This document shows positions 11,001 through 22,000 of a stretch of DNA of 64,000 nt, in pieces. The position numbers and the translations under genes are program-made. A model generated the notes under the pieces. The model was given only the letters and a program-made list of their open reading frames with translations, had not been told where the DNA came from and did no database searches. The DNA is from Rhynchopus euleeides (Eukaryota; Euglenozoa; Diplonemea; Diplonemida; Diplonemidae). Every line of letters begins with the position of its first letter. Within the stretch, counting starts at the first letter, position 1. The stretch lies in contig OY723262.1 of the NCBI GenBank assembly GCA_963210315.1, positions 558,001-622,000 on the forward strand, written 5' to 3'.

Positions 11001-13878
11001 CAGTTTGAAAGAGGGGGAGCCAGCAGCGATGATGATTACGATAGGGTTTGACGTAGGGGAGGAAGGCAAGAATTAGTGAGCAAGTGCCTCAAGAGTCGGT
11101 GTTATGTGGCAGGTGACGGTATGGTTTTTTTTTGCGAGAAAGATACATTTTTTTTGCGTTCGAGAGAGAGGAGGGAAGGGGGGGTGGGGGTGGGGGGTGT
11201 GTGTGGGGGAGTTGAGGCGAGGGGCACATGGTTTTGTTTGGTGGTTGCTTGGGTGGGGAGGGGTGAGGGGGGGGGGGGGGGGGGGCGCCACCTCCTCCTT
11301 GCTTGTCTTCTTCGGCATATGCTAGCACATCAGATGTCATCTGACCACCCCACCCACCCCTCACCGTCGCTCCCTCCTCCTGCTCCGCTGGTTCAGGCAC
11401 ACTCGCTTGCTCAAACTAAAACGGGGCAGGGGAGAGGGGGGGTGGTAGTGAAATCGAAGTAGAAGGGATCACAAGAATGATCACCCTTACTGAGGAGGGG
11501 GGGGGGGTCGCTGGGGGAAAGTGACACTCTCTGCCCGTGCGTCACTGCATCACTGCCGTTCGGCGAGCCCCCAAGAATAAAAACTAGAGAGAAAAAGGAC
11601 GTCGGATCGTCGAGGCGAAGCTGGGCACTGCCTGAATGATCCTGCCCGAAACCCTGGTTGCATTTTCTTTTGCCGCGTTGGACACTTTAAAACACAGAAG
11701 CAACCCTGCAGCCTGATGAGGAGGCTGTCTGTGTTGCCCAAAGTGTGTATGTCTGTGCTGTCTACTATCTTTCCGACACCGACAGGAGGATCCCTGCTGC
11801 AGTAATAAATGCCAGGGTGAGTTTCCCTTGACCTCCGGCCATAACCTGACCTGGCCTTTCTCGAAAAGGCTGAAACTTCGTTTCAACGAGAAAATCGCAC
11901 CTCTCCCCCGTTCACCCCGGTTGCCTCTTCAGGGGAGGCAGATCACGCCGTCTCTCCATCAAAATTAATAGCTCTGTTTTTCCGCGGCCTGAACAGCCGT
12001 TTCCCTTCCCTTCTCTTTTCTTTGATTTTCCCGTCCGCCTTCTCTCAGGGTTCTCTCTTCACCCCCCCCCCCCTCGGTGTCCGTGATGCGATAGCCGTTG
12101 AATCAAGCTTTGATGGAAAATCCGCCCCCCCACCCCCCCCATAACGCCGGAGCGAAACCCTCACTCGATATGATCCACGCAGGATCTCCCCACACAAAAC
12201 GTGGTCACCACACACCCCACTCACACAGGTCTGGCTCTTGGGGATTCTTGCCGATATATCCCAATCACACAACAACGTCTGAACAAACCGAATCTGTCGC
12301 GTCCATCCAACATCGCTGGGCCTGCGGGTGCTGAGGAGGAATCCCTCCCAGGGCAGGTGTGGGGTTGCTTATACGATCGAGCGTGATGATTTAAACGGTG
12401 AAATTTAAACGCCGCGGGCTTCACGCGCCTCGGGATCACACGACCCATGAGCCCGATGAACCCCACCCTGCAGCCTGCAGAACCGAGTTGGTTTTATGGA
12501 GCTTCAGCACCACACGAGTATAACTTCAGAGGGTGAAGGTGGGAGGGGACCCAGTCCTTCCGACTGTGGCTGCAGTCAGAAGGAGCAGGTGGGGTGCGAC
12601 TCGCGCCTCCCCTCCCCACCCCGGAGTCCGGATCTCAGGAATCCTGGAGAGAGATACAAAAAATAAGTCACGCACAGCCCTCCATAAATTACGAAAGTGC
12701 GCAGCAAAAAAAAAATAGCGCGAACAAACCAAATATAGCCTGTGGCGAGGGGGGATGCCTTGAACGATTTGAACGATTTCCGTCCTCTCGCAGCCCCCCT
12801 GTGAGAGGGGCCGCTGCCTCGGGGTTCTTCTTGCCATACGGCGACATTGTATCGTGTCGCCGCGAACAGCGAGGGGCAGCTTAACTGAGATTGGAGGGGG
12901 GGGTGGGGGGAATCTTTTCCTCTGGTTTGGCTTGCTCTGACCCTAGTGCGGCGGGACCGTGTTGACGATACAGTGACGACCCCCAGAAGTACTGCGAGTC
13001 GGGGCGGGTGCCAGGTGTGCCCTTCACTGGATGGGCATCAAACTGGCACCCATTCCGCGATACGCTCAGTTTTCTGCACTTAGATGTACAGGCCTCTGCC
13101 CCGACGAGAATTGCGATGAGGTGGTGCGAGTGGGATCTGAAGCAGAACAAAATACCGTCATGTGTGTCCGGAAAGGCTTGCGTTGATGGGATAACTGCAC
13201 AACTTGCCGTGACAGGATCACCAGACATCACACATAATGCCACCGGATCTGGTGTGGAAGACGAGAGGGAATGGGTAGGACAGGTAGCACTGCACACAAA
13301 GCAATGCCGCGTTTTCACTTTATCGTTCGTTTTCAAAAAAAACAGAAGAACACCCCTCTTCCCTTCCCTTCCGAGATACCCCTTCCTTTCTTTTTGACGC
13401 GCGTTTTTCACCCCACCCCCCACCCCTGTTTCCGGTTCAAAAAAGGTTCAAAAATATAAGGCTCTTGTTTGTGCGCCAAAAAAGAGCAGCGTGCGATAAA
13501 GAATAGACACGGTGGAAACCCACCACCACCCTCGGGTGCTGCCGCAAAGCGTAACCGAAAAAATATTCATTTCATTCGTCACTTTGTTCTGTTCAAAAGA
13601 AAGGAAAGAACGAGTATGTGTGTGAGTATGGAGAGCAGAGAGCAGGTGTGAAGGATAACTTGCAGGAATACTAGGTGCTGCCTATCATGGAAGATGGCAG
13701 CAGGACGTGATACAAAAGCAATGACAGCGTTTGGATTTTGCTGAGGGGCGCAAGATCCCACCTCGTTGTGCGCACCACCCCGTCGGGGTGGAGCGGAGGG
13801 GCGGGGTCAAAAGATACATCAATGAAGGCAGGGTGCTTCCCGTTGTTGGCGACGCCACACGCGGTTCTCTGCTCGGGG
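8070..13878. other. Long intergenic stretch, no supported gene
   Basis: This is downstream of the minus-strand cyclase gene. Open frames here are short and low-complexity. Notable composition: a G-run at 11264-11286, CA-rich and C-rich runs near 9246-9275, a C-run at 12061-12073 and several A-runs. I see no tRNA, rRNA or conserved protein. Confidence 0.5.
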
Positions 13879-16800
13879 CTAGGGCATCGTCCGCACAGAA
13901 GCACACAGTGGGTCGATCTCCGGGCGCCTCTGCCCGTCAGTATCCGACCCGTCGGTCTTTCGTTGGAGATTCAGCACAGCGCGCTGCATCATTGGGTCCT
14001 CAGACATGTGATCACGGATGGCTTCCACGTCTCTGCAGTCGAATGCGGTGCGGTAGTCATCACCCCAGCACCACTCTGACCTCTGGCTGGAACTGTCAGG
14101 GTCGGGTGTGGCTTCGACATCCACAGCTTCTTCACGGATCTGGTGCACCACAACAGGGCCTGAGTTGAAGGACCACACGTCGAGGGGTCGGATGACGTGC
14201 CGCAGTGCCGCGTCCTTCGCCACATCGGGCTGCCCGGCGAGGGAAGTGTAGAGCGCAAACGCGTCCCACTCCCCCGCGGTGCCTGCGAGGGTGCCAGCAG
14301 TCTCCACCGCAGTCCCCACCACCATGGTGAAGCGCTGCCCCGAGGCCCCGACGTTGCCGTAGAGGACGTTCCCGGAGGAGATCCCCACGTTGACCCTCCC
14401 GACCCAGCTGCGCACCGAGTGTTTGAACTGCGTGTCCAGCATGTTGACAAACCGGAAGCTGTTCTCGACGTGTGATGCGGTCTTCTTCGTCGTGTTCCAC
14501 GCGCTCGCGATGGAGGAGCTGCAAACGGAGAACACAGTGCTGCCGCAGCGCTCCATGCAACCGACTGTTGTGGACATTACCGCCTGCACGTCCGCCAAAG
14601 GGTTGCGCTGTTGCGCGAGGTGTTCAAACCCGACCTGCACCAGGGCCACCGTGCAGTGCCTCTCCCGCTTCAGCCGCTCCTGCAGTGCAGACGGGACAGG
14701 CTCCGCAGCCACAGCGGCAGCGGTCCGCACCGACCGCACCAGAATCGAATCTTCGGAGTAAACTGTGGTGACCTCCAGGTCCGCCTGCTGCTGCTGCACG
14801 TTGATGCGCGACTCCGCAAGCGGGTTGCTGGGTGACGCCGGCTTGTCATACTTCGCCTTCGCCATGTCCTCGATGATGCGCACACGCTTCGGGAGGCCGC
14901 GGGGCACCAGGAGGGACACCTGCATGAGGTCGTGGATGCCCTTCAGCTTCACAGGGCCACAGGGGATGATGTGTGGCATCTCCACATCGGAGTTGTCCAG
15001 GCAGAACAGCACCTCGGGCGTGACTGCCGCAGCACCGCCGATTGCAACACCCTCCAGCCGCGCCGCCTTATTCACCGTCGTGCCGAAGTAATCCGCACGC
15101 CCCGTCACGGGGGACTCCTCCACCTGCACCTCCCCTGTGTGGCAGCCCATCCGAATGCGGAAGCCATTCCACTGCTCACCAGGCCCGATCTTCGAGAGCT
15201 TTTCAGGCCACTGCCTGCAGGAGTTGAGCTCCTCCTGCGCACGCATGCAGAAGGTCACCCCATCCACCGCCGTGTCGAACGCCACCATGAACGAGTCCCC
15301 GATCGTCTTCACCTCATACCCGTTGGCAATGTCGATCACACGCCGCATGATCCGGTTGTGCAGGCTCAGCGCCGTGCGCATCTCCGCCTCCAACTCCTCC
15401 CAGATCTGAGTGGACCCCTGGATGTCGGTGAAGACAAGCGTAGCGCTGCCCGACACCAGGGGGGGGCGCCTGACATGGAGATGCGCCAGCTGTGACATAG
15501 GCACGTTGCTGTCACCACCGCTGCTGGAGATCTCCCCATCCTCATCGAATATGGCGTTAGGGAGGAACGCCTTGTACTCCCGCAGCAGGACACACATCGA
15601 GTCGAAGCCGCGCTGGAGGCTCCTCATCTCGCTGAGAACCGACTGCCGGCCGTTCTTCACCTTCTCGGGGTTCATGGTTCGGACATACTCCATGTCTTCT
15701 GCAAGTCTCACCAGCGGTGTCGTGATGAGCGCAGCGCACACTGCAGCAATCACAACGGCGGCAACGCTGAGCGAGACACCCAGGTCGACGGATTTCCTCC
15801 GGGAGGCGTTGGCTGCACCCATGATGACATCCTCGGGGGTCATATAGAAGAGGAGCCAGCGTGCCCCAATGAAACCCTTCTCCGTCCCGATGGAGATCAG
15901 CTTCTGGTTGACGTAGAAACGGGTCCCATCCGAGTCCTTGAGTATGAGCACCTTCTCGAAATCGGGGAACCCGGTGCGGAAGTCGCCCATCTCGTTGAGC
16001 GACATGTTCACCCAGGGGTGCAGGTCGGGGTAATACGCCTTCTCCGGCTGCCTCTGCAGGTCAGACGAGATGAGCAGCTCCCCTGTGTCCTGGTCCACCA
16101 ACACCACCAGGGAGCTGTGGTGGAGGCCCACCCTGCCGAGGTCGTTCTTCGTCTTCGCCAGCACAGTCTGGATGATCTGCGAGGAGGAGGTGTCCTTATC
16201 CAGCACAGACTCAGCGGTGATGGTGATGAGGTTTTCTATGGCGAGGATGGACTGCCCCCTGATGTCTGCGCTCATGTTGGAGCTGATGTCGCGCATCGCA
16301 GACGACGCGATTGTGATGAGCGCGACGGAGATGGCGCTGCACACCAGCAGCACGATGCTCCCCAGCAGCACGAAGATGGGCACACCCGACGCACGGCGCA
16401 TCCGCCTCCGCTGCCGGAACAGCAGCACCCCCGCTACACCAATCAGAGCGGCTGACACCCCGATGGTGACAAACATACCCACGCGGTGGGGCTCGATCCC
16501 ACCGCCGTCGCTCAGCACCTCGGCGACCGTGACGTTGCCCAGGAGGGCCAGGAGGTCCCGCTCGAGGGAGCGGAGGGTTTCGTCTGCGTTCATCGAGGCG
16601 GAGGCGAGGAAGGGGTGTATCTTCCGGTAGACCGCCTCGGTGCAGCCGCGGTAGAGACTGCCACAGCCTGCGGTGGGGCGGTGCACCATGCGGGACCAGA
16701 AAGCAGGGTATGCAGCGTAGCTGTCGCAGAGGACGCGGTTTGCCTTGCAGTACTGCTTGTGGAGCTCCGGGTCTTTGAGGACGGAGATTGTCAGAGCCTC

Positions 16801-17877
16801 CTCGTCGTCCTTCTCCACGCTGGCCCTGTGGAGGTTTTCCGCGATGGTGGAGATGAACGCCCGGGACATTTCCGGAAATTTGGTGTACTTTGCGATTCCG
16901 AGGGACCAGTCGCCGCTGCAGCCCGCCCCGTATTCTCCGGGGACAGGCGCCGCCGCGATGGACCAGTTCTTCGCCTGGTTGTAGCGGTTCATCTCCCCGG
17001 AGTTGCCTGACCAGAGGATCACGACGGCCGCCTTGTCGTCGAGGAACATGCCACGCGTGCCGGAGTTGTCCATCCCGAGGCATGTGGTGGGGGTGATCCA
17101 GCCAAACCAGGAGCGCCAGCGGCGAATGACTGTGGCGGCGGCGGCGGAAGCGATTGTGACACGCCCATCATCCTCCACGACAGAACCTGCGTTCTCTGTA
17201 GACAGGAGGGTCGCAAGCATGTAGGACATGCGGTTGGCGGAGTCGTCCGTCGCAATGAGAAACCCCCAGTAGTCTTCGGTGTCGCGGCGCTGCCGCTCCA
17301 GCATCATCACCTCCCTGACAGTGCTGTCGAACTCCGCCATGTCAGAGGGCCACGCCTTGCCGTGGAGGTCGAAAATGTCTTTCCGGTAGTACATCACGAG
17401 CTGGTTCCCCTTCCCCGAGACGCTGATGACCTCGCCCTCCGAGTTGTGCCGGAGATTTCTGGGGGGGAATTTGGAGGGGTCGGGGAGGTTAAGGGGAAGC
17501 ATGTGGTCTGTAACAAGCCCGATCCAAGGCGCGTCGAGCCACAGGACGTCCAGCTCATCCGATTTGTGGAGGAGAAGCTCCTGGTATAGGATGGCGCGGT
17601 CCTCATTCAGATTCCTGCCGTACTGCACCAGATCTGTGAGGTTGCTGTCGGCGAAGGGCACCATGGAAACAGTTTTGGGCAGGAAGCTCTCAGAAAGCTC
17701 CTGCATCTTATCGCACATATGGGTCACCGCCAGAAACCAGGCAGAGCCCGACACAGACAGGCTCAGCGACGCCTCCTCTGGGGGGAAGAAACCGCAGGAG
17801 TCGCTGGGTTGCTCGGAAAACCCCACTGCGCCATGGCACACACAGGCCCATATCAACACCCAGGCACCGCAATGCAT
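13879..17877 (-). CDS. Receptor-type class III adenylate/guanylate cyclase
   Basis: An intronless 1,332-residue membrane cyclase. Residues 1-19 are a signal peptide (MHCGAWVLIWACVCHGAVG). Residues ~25-460 resemble a family 1 extracellular solute-binding (MalE-like) domain with several Asn-linked glycosylation sequons. Membrane segments are near 465-485, 495-522 and 697-719. Between the last two lies a Cache-like sensor, and a HAMP-like linker follows. The catalytic domain is ~808-1000. FTDIQGST supplies the first metal Asp (D818) and IGDSF the second (D861), followed by GCHTGEV and TVNKAARLEG. A second, degenerate cyclase fold covers ~1068-1255 (VNVGISSGNVLYGNVG) and lacks the first metal motif. 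It would make cAMP (or cGMP) in response to an extracellular ligand. The upstream strand is a long CT-rich tract ending in AG two bases before the ATG, like a trans-splice acceptor. The first ~53 codons recur twice in the window as duplicated fragments. Confidence 0.88.
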   Translation of the reverse strand: MHCGAWVLIWACVCHGAVGFSEQPSDSCGFFPPEEASLSLSVSGSAWFLAVTHMCDKMQELSESFLPKTVSMVPFADSNLTDLVQYGRNLNEDRAILYQELLLHKSDELDVLWLDAPWIGLVTDHMLPLNLPDPSKFPPRNLRHNSEGEVISVSGKGNQLVMYYRKDIFDLHGKAWPSDMAEFDSTVREVMMLERQRRDTEDYWGFLIATDDSANRMSYMLATLLSTENAGSVVEDDGRVTIASAAAATVIRRWRSWFGWITPTTCLGMDNSGTRGMFLDDKAAVVILWSGNSGEMNRYNQAKNWSIAAAPVPGEYGAGCSGDWSLGIAKYTKFPEMSRAFISTIAENLHRASVEKDDEEALTISVLKDPELHKQYCKANRVLCDSYAAYPAFWSRMVHRPTAGCGSLYRGCTEAVYRKIHPFLASASMNADETLRSLERDLLALLGNVTVAEVLSDGGGIEPHRVGMFVTIGVSAALIGVAGVLLFRQRRRMRRASGVPIFVLLGSIVLLVCSAISVALITIASSAMRDISSNMSADIRGQSILAIENLITITAESVLDKDTSSSQIIQTVLAKTKNDLGRVGLHHSSLVVLVDQDTGELLISSDLQRQPEKAYYPDLHPWVNMSLNEMGDFRTGFPDFEKVLILKDSDGTRFYVNQKLISIGTEKGFIGARWLLFYMTPEDVIMGAANASRRKSVDLGVSLSVAAVVIAAVCAALITTPLVRLAEDMEYVRTMNPEKVKNGRQSVLSEMRSLQRGFDSMCVLLREYKAFLPNAIFDEDGEISSSGGDSNVPMSQLAHLHVRRPPLVSGSATLVFTDIQGSTQIWEELEAEMRTALSLHNRIMRRVIDIANGYEVKTIGDSFMVAFDTAVDGVTFCMRAQEELNSCRQWPEKLSKIGPGEQWNGFRIRMGCHTGEVQVEESPVTGRADYFGTTVNKAARLEGVAIGGAAAVTPEVLFCLDNSDVEMPHIIPCGPVKLKGIHDLMQVSLLVPRGLPKRVRIIEDMAKAKYDKPASPSNPLAESRINVQQQQADLEVTTVYSEDSILVRSVRTAAAVAAEPVPSALQERLKRERHCTVALVQVGFEHLAQQRNPLADVQAVMSTTVGCMERCGSTVFSVCSSSIASAWNTTKKTASHVENSFRFVNMLDTQFKHSVRSWVGRVNVGISSGNVLYGNVGASGQRFTMVVGTAVETAGTLAGTAGEWDAFALYTSLAGQPDVAKDAALRHVIRPLDVWSFNSGPVVVHQIREEAVDVEATPDPDSSSQRSEWCWGDDYRTAFDCRDVEAIRDHMSEDPMMQRAVLNLQRKTDGSDTDGQRRPEIDPLCASVRTMP

Positions 17878-19096
17878 CGCTTGGTGGGTCGAGACGGATC
17901 GCAGTGTTTGGGTGGTGGGGAGGAGGATGGCGGTGGTGGAGAGACAGAGAGAGAGAGAGAGAATGTATGCCGGGTGCTGTTGTTTTCGCCTTGATCTGGG
18001 AGCTTTGAGGGAAAAAGGGAGAGGGAGAGAGAGAGAGATAGTAGGAGGGGGTGAGGAGAAGGTTGTTTTGGAGCTTCAGAGCAAAGCAGCACGGCAAGCG
18101 GCACGGTGTCAAGGGAGGAGCGCTTGAGAGAGGGGAGAGAGAGCGAGAGAGGGGGGGGGGGGGGGGGCTGGCGGGTACCCCCCACACTCCTCACACCCCC
18201 CCCCTCAGGGGGGAGGACGAGGACTGGAGGGGGTGCCGCAGTGCCACCACACCCACCCTCCGCTCTACCCGCGGCGCCCTACACGGGGTGGGGGGGTGGG
18301 GGTGGGGTAGTGAACAGGAGAAGAAGAATGGAAGCACAGAGCCGACCTCCCGGAGGGGGGTGGGGGTGGTGGTGTAACACCACGTCTCCTGTAGGGCGGT
18401 TGGTGGGTGGGTGGGTAGTGGTGGTGGTGGTGACGCATTGAAGGCCAGTGTTGAAGGGCGAGATCAATGGAGCTGGTGGTTGCTGGGAGGGAGGGGGGCG
18501 GGGAGGGGGGAGGAGGAGAGGGGGGAAGATCTGCGGGCGTCTTGTTGTGGAATTGCATCGAGGGGGTACAAAGGGTACAATGGCTACGTTTGGCACGAAG
18601 GAGGTGCCGTGGAGGAGGGTAGGGGGAGGGGGGTGGAGGTTCAGGGTTCGATTGGGTGTGAACTGCACGGAGAGTTCTTGTTGTGAACGGAATGAATGAC
18701 TTGTTGGTCTCTTGCATCCCTCCCCTGGTGTCGGTGAGAGCTGTCTGTGTGCCGAAAAACGGGGAAAACAATCGTTCAAATCGTTCAAAACCGGGCGAAC
18801 AAACCTCTCATACTTCTCCTGAAAGGGGAATCATACTCTCTTCGCTTTCATGCAGACACTCTCAGCCCAGCAACTGTGGGAGAACAGCTCCGGCAACTTC
18901 TGTTGAGCGACCTGGGTTGGAATAAAACCAAACAGGGTCGTGGCCTGCGACTGATGCGACTGAATGGCCAAAGGAAACGAAGGGCAAATGAGTCAACACG
19001 GGGGGGTGAGGTTGGCTCCCATGATGCGTCGCGGGGTGGCGCCTTATGGGTTCCAATTTACCCCCCCCCCCCCATGTGCACAACATAAGCAGGGTG
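17878..19096. other. Spacer between cyclase and repeat gene (unit 1)
   Basis: This spacer holds the cyclase 5' flank, with CT/GA microsatellites (17939-17962, 18015-18040, 18130-18165) and a G-run, then the 3' flank of the repeat gene. It recurs at 34174-35387 and 51596-53134 with high similarity and small indels, as part of the triplicated segment. No gene is seen. Confidence 0.7.
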
Positions 19097-22000
19097 CTAC
19101 ACAGGTGCAGCACAGCCGTGTGCCTGGATAGGCGTGGGTAGTGCCCCAGCACTGGCCATACGCATATTGAGTGGTGCGGCGAAGGCAGCTATGAGGTGTC
19201 GCTCACGCACCATGGCTGCCCTTCGGAAGGCCTCGCGCGACATGGTGCTGCTGCCTGGGACTTTCTCCAGCGGCACCACGTGCAGGGGCTGGCCGTGTGC
19301 AAGAACAGCGCTGTTGATGCGGGTCAGCCGCTTGCCCTTCCGTGTATTGTGCACAGTATCTGTGTAGTGGCTCAATGCACGCCGCAGGCTGGTGCCTGCC
19401 GTCTGCCCCACGTACAGCACCCCGCAGGTGCTGTCGATGAGGGCGTACAGCACGCCCGTGTCGTGCAGGCGGGGCTGCCGCCCTGTGGTGTGCTGCTGCA
19501 GTGTGTCTGCGTGGCGTGTGGCGAACTGTATGTTCAGCTCCGCGTTGCGCTGCAGCCATTCCTCGAGGCGGAACTCCCTGCAGGTGGCAAGCGTGCTGCG
19601 GGCAGCAGCCTCCGCCCCACAGGCAGACAGGTGTGGCGGGATGGTGACCTCGCGCTCGACGCACAGCCGCACACCCTCCGCCTCCCGCAGTGCGCCGCTC
19701 CGGCGCAGCCTGAGGCGCAACGCCTTGAGGCTGCGCGTCAGGCCTGTCTGCAGGACGGTGCCGTCGGTGTCGCGCAGTGCGTACACCAGGTGGGTGTGCG
19801 GCGTGCGGCAGGCTTCGATGTGGCGGGAGCACCGCTTGTTGAGCAGCGTGCACCCCTGTGCCGCACGTGTGGCGATAAGCGCCTTGCGCAGTGTGGTCAA
19901 CTCTTCCCGGTTGCGGGGGTACACTGGGCCAAGCCGCCTCAGCGTGCCCCCAGGGCACAGCACCCCCCTCTGGCGCAGATCGTAGGCAGTGCACTTCAGC
20001 AACTGCGTGATGCCAACAAAGCACACCGTGCCATCCGGGCGCAGCACCTCGTAGGCCGTGTGCGAGTGGGGTGAGGGTGCAGGCACCCTGCCTGCAAGGC
20101 GGGCAACAGTCAACTGCAGACGCAGCTGCTGCAGCTGATCCTCCGTGGCAACCGTGACCCCTCTGACGATGCGAACGCTACAGCCAGGCAGGAGGATGCC
20201 ACGGCAGCGCAGAGTGCTGGAGGGCACGACACGCCCAGCACAGGCGTGCACAGCGAGGCCTGCTTTGTCCAGCACCTCGTACACCAGATGGGTGTGGCCA
20301 GCGCTGTGCAGGTGCCACAGCGCCGCCTCGTGCAGAGGGTTCAGCAGTGTGCCTGGGGAGGCTGGCACAGCTTCAGCAGGCAAGCCGGCAAGGCGGCGCC
20401 ACACACGTGCGCGGGTGTGCAGGGACAGGTCGGATACAACACGCAGCTGACGGGAGGGTCTGAGTGGGCCATGCGTCTGAAGAAAGACCACAGGGGGTGT
20501 GGCAGAGGGGGTAACGCCCAGGAATAGTGTGCGTCCGTCATTCTCCTCAACAGCATACTCGGTGCATGGCAGGGCCTTGGAGGTGAGCAGGGCGAGCTTG
20601 CAACGATCAATGACGCTTTCCTGAACGAGGGAGTTGCGCAGCGTTGCGACTTCAACACAAGACAGGAAATACACATGGCGGAGTACTCGAAATGTATGAC
20701 CTGGCTTCAGGATGCCACGATGGACGAGACAACGTTGCTGTGCATTCGGACTCCTTGCCACACCGACATATACACGCAGCCCATTCTCATCCAGCACTTC
20801 GCACACCGCATGTGAAACACCTGGCTCCCTGGACTCCGCTCGCCGTACAAATGGCGCCGGTGTCGCACGGATCCTGTGTCTGTTGAGGAGCGTGCACCCA
20901 GCGGCGATACTTTGCTGAATGAGGGATGCGCGTAGCGTTGCGACGTCAGCACGAGACTGCAACTTCACATGGCGGACTATTCGGAAGGTACGGTCTGACT
21001 TCAGGATACCGCGACGGGCCAGACAACAACTCTGTGCTGCGGGATCGCTTGTCACACCGGCGTATACACGCAGCCCATCCCCATCCAGCAGTTCGCACAC
21101 CGCATGCGTGTTCCCCTCTCGCCGAAGGATAGTCGTCAGCGATACAGGTGTTCTGTGGAGCAGCTTGCAGCCATCTGCGATACTTTGCTGAATGAGGGAT
21201 GCACGGAGCGTTGCGACGTCAGCGCGAGACTGCAACTTCACATGGCGGACTATTCGGAAGGTCCTGTCTGACTTCAGGATACGACGACTGGCTAGATAAC
21301 ATCTCTGTCCTGTGGGATGGCTTGTCACACCGACGTATACACGCAGCCCATTCTCATCCAGCACTTCGTACACCGCATGCGTGTTCCCCTCTCGCCGAAG
21401 GATAGTCGTCAGCGATACAGGTGTTCTGTGGAGCAGCTTGCAGCCATCTGCGATACTTTGCTGAATGAGGGATGCACGGAGCGTTGCGACGTCAGCGCGA
21501 GACTGCAACTTCACATGGCGGACTATTCGGAAGGTCCTGTCTGACTTCAGGATACGACGACTGGCTAGATAACATCTCTGTCCTGTGGGATGGCTTGTCA
21601 CACCGACGTATACACGCAGCCCATTCTCATCCAGCACTTCGTACACCGCATGCGTGTTCCCCTCTCGCCGAAGGATAGTCGTCAGCGATACAGGTGTTCT
21701 GTGGAGCAGCTTGCAGCCATCTGCGATACTTTGCTGAATGAGGGATGCACGGAGCGTTGCGACGTCAGCGCGAGACTGCAACTTCACATGGCGGACTATT
21801 CGGAAGGTCCTGTCTGACTTCAGGATACGACGACTGGCTAGATAACATCTCTGTCCTGTGGGATGGCTTGTCACACCGACGTATACACGCAGCCCATTCT
21901 CCTCCAGCACTTCGTACACCGCATGCGTGTTCCCCTCTCGCCGAAGGATAGTCGTCAGTGATACAGGTGTTCTGTGGAGCAGCTTGCAGCCATCTGCGAT

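Noticed and set aside
12881-13423. 180-codon minus-strand frame downstream of the cyclase
   Set aside because: Low-complexity composition with no domain-like pattern, overlapping equally long frames on the other strand.
18648-18662. tRNA-like B box (GGTTCGATTGG)
   Set aside because: There is no A box or cloverleaf around it, and the match to the B-box consensus is incomplete.
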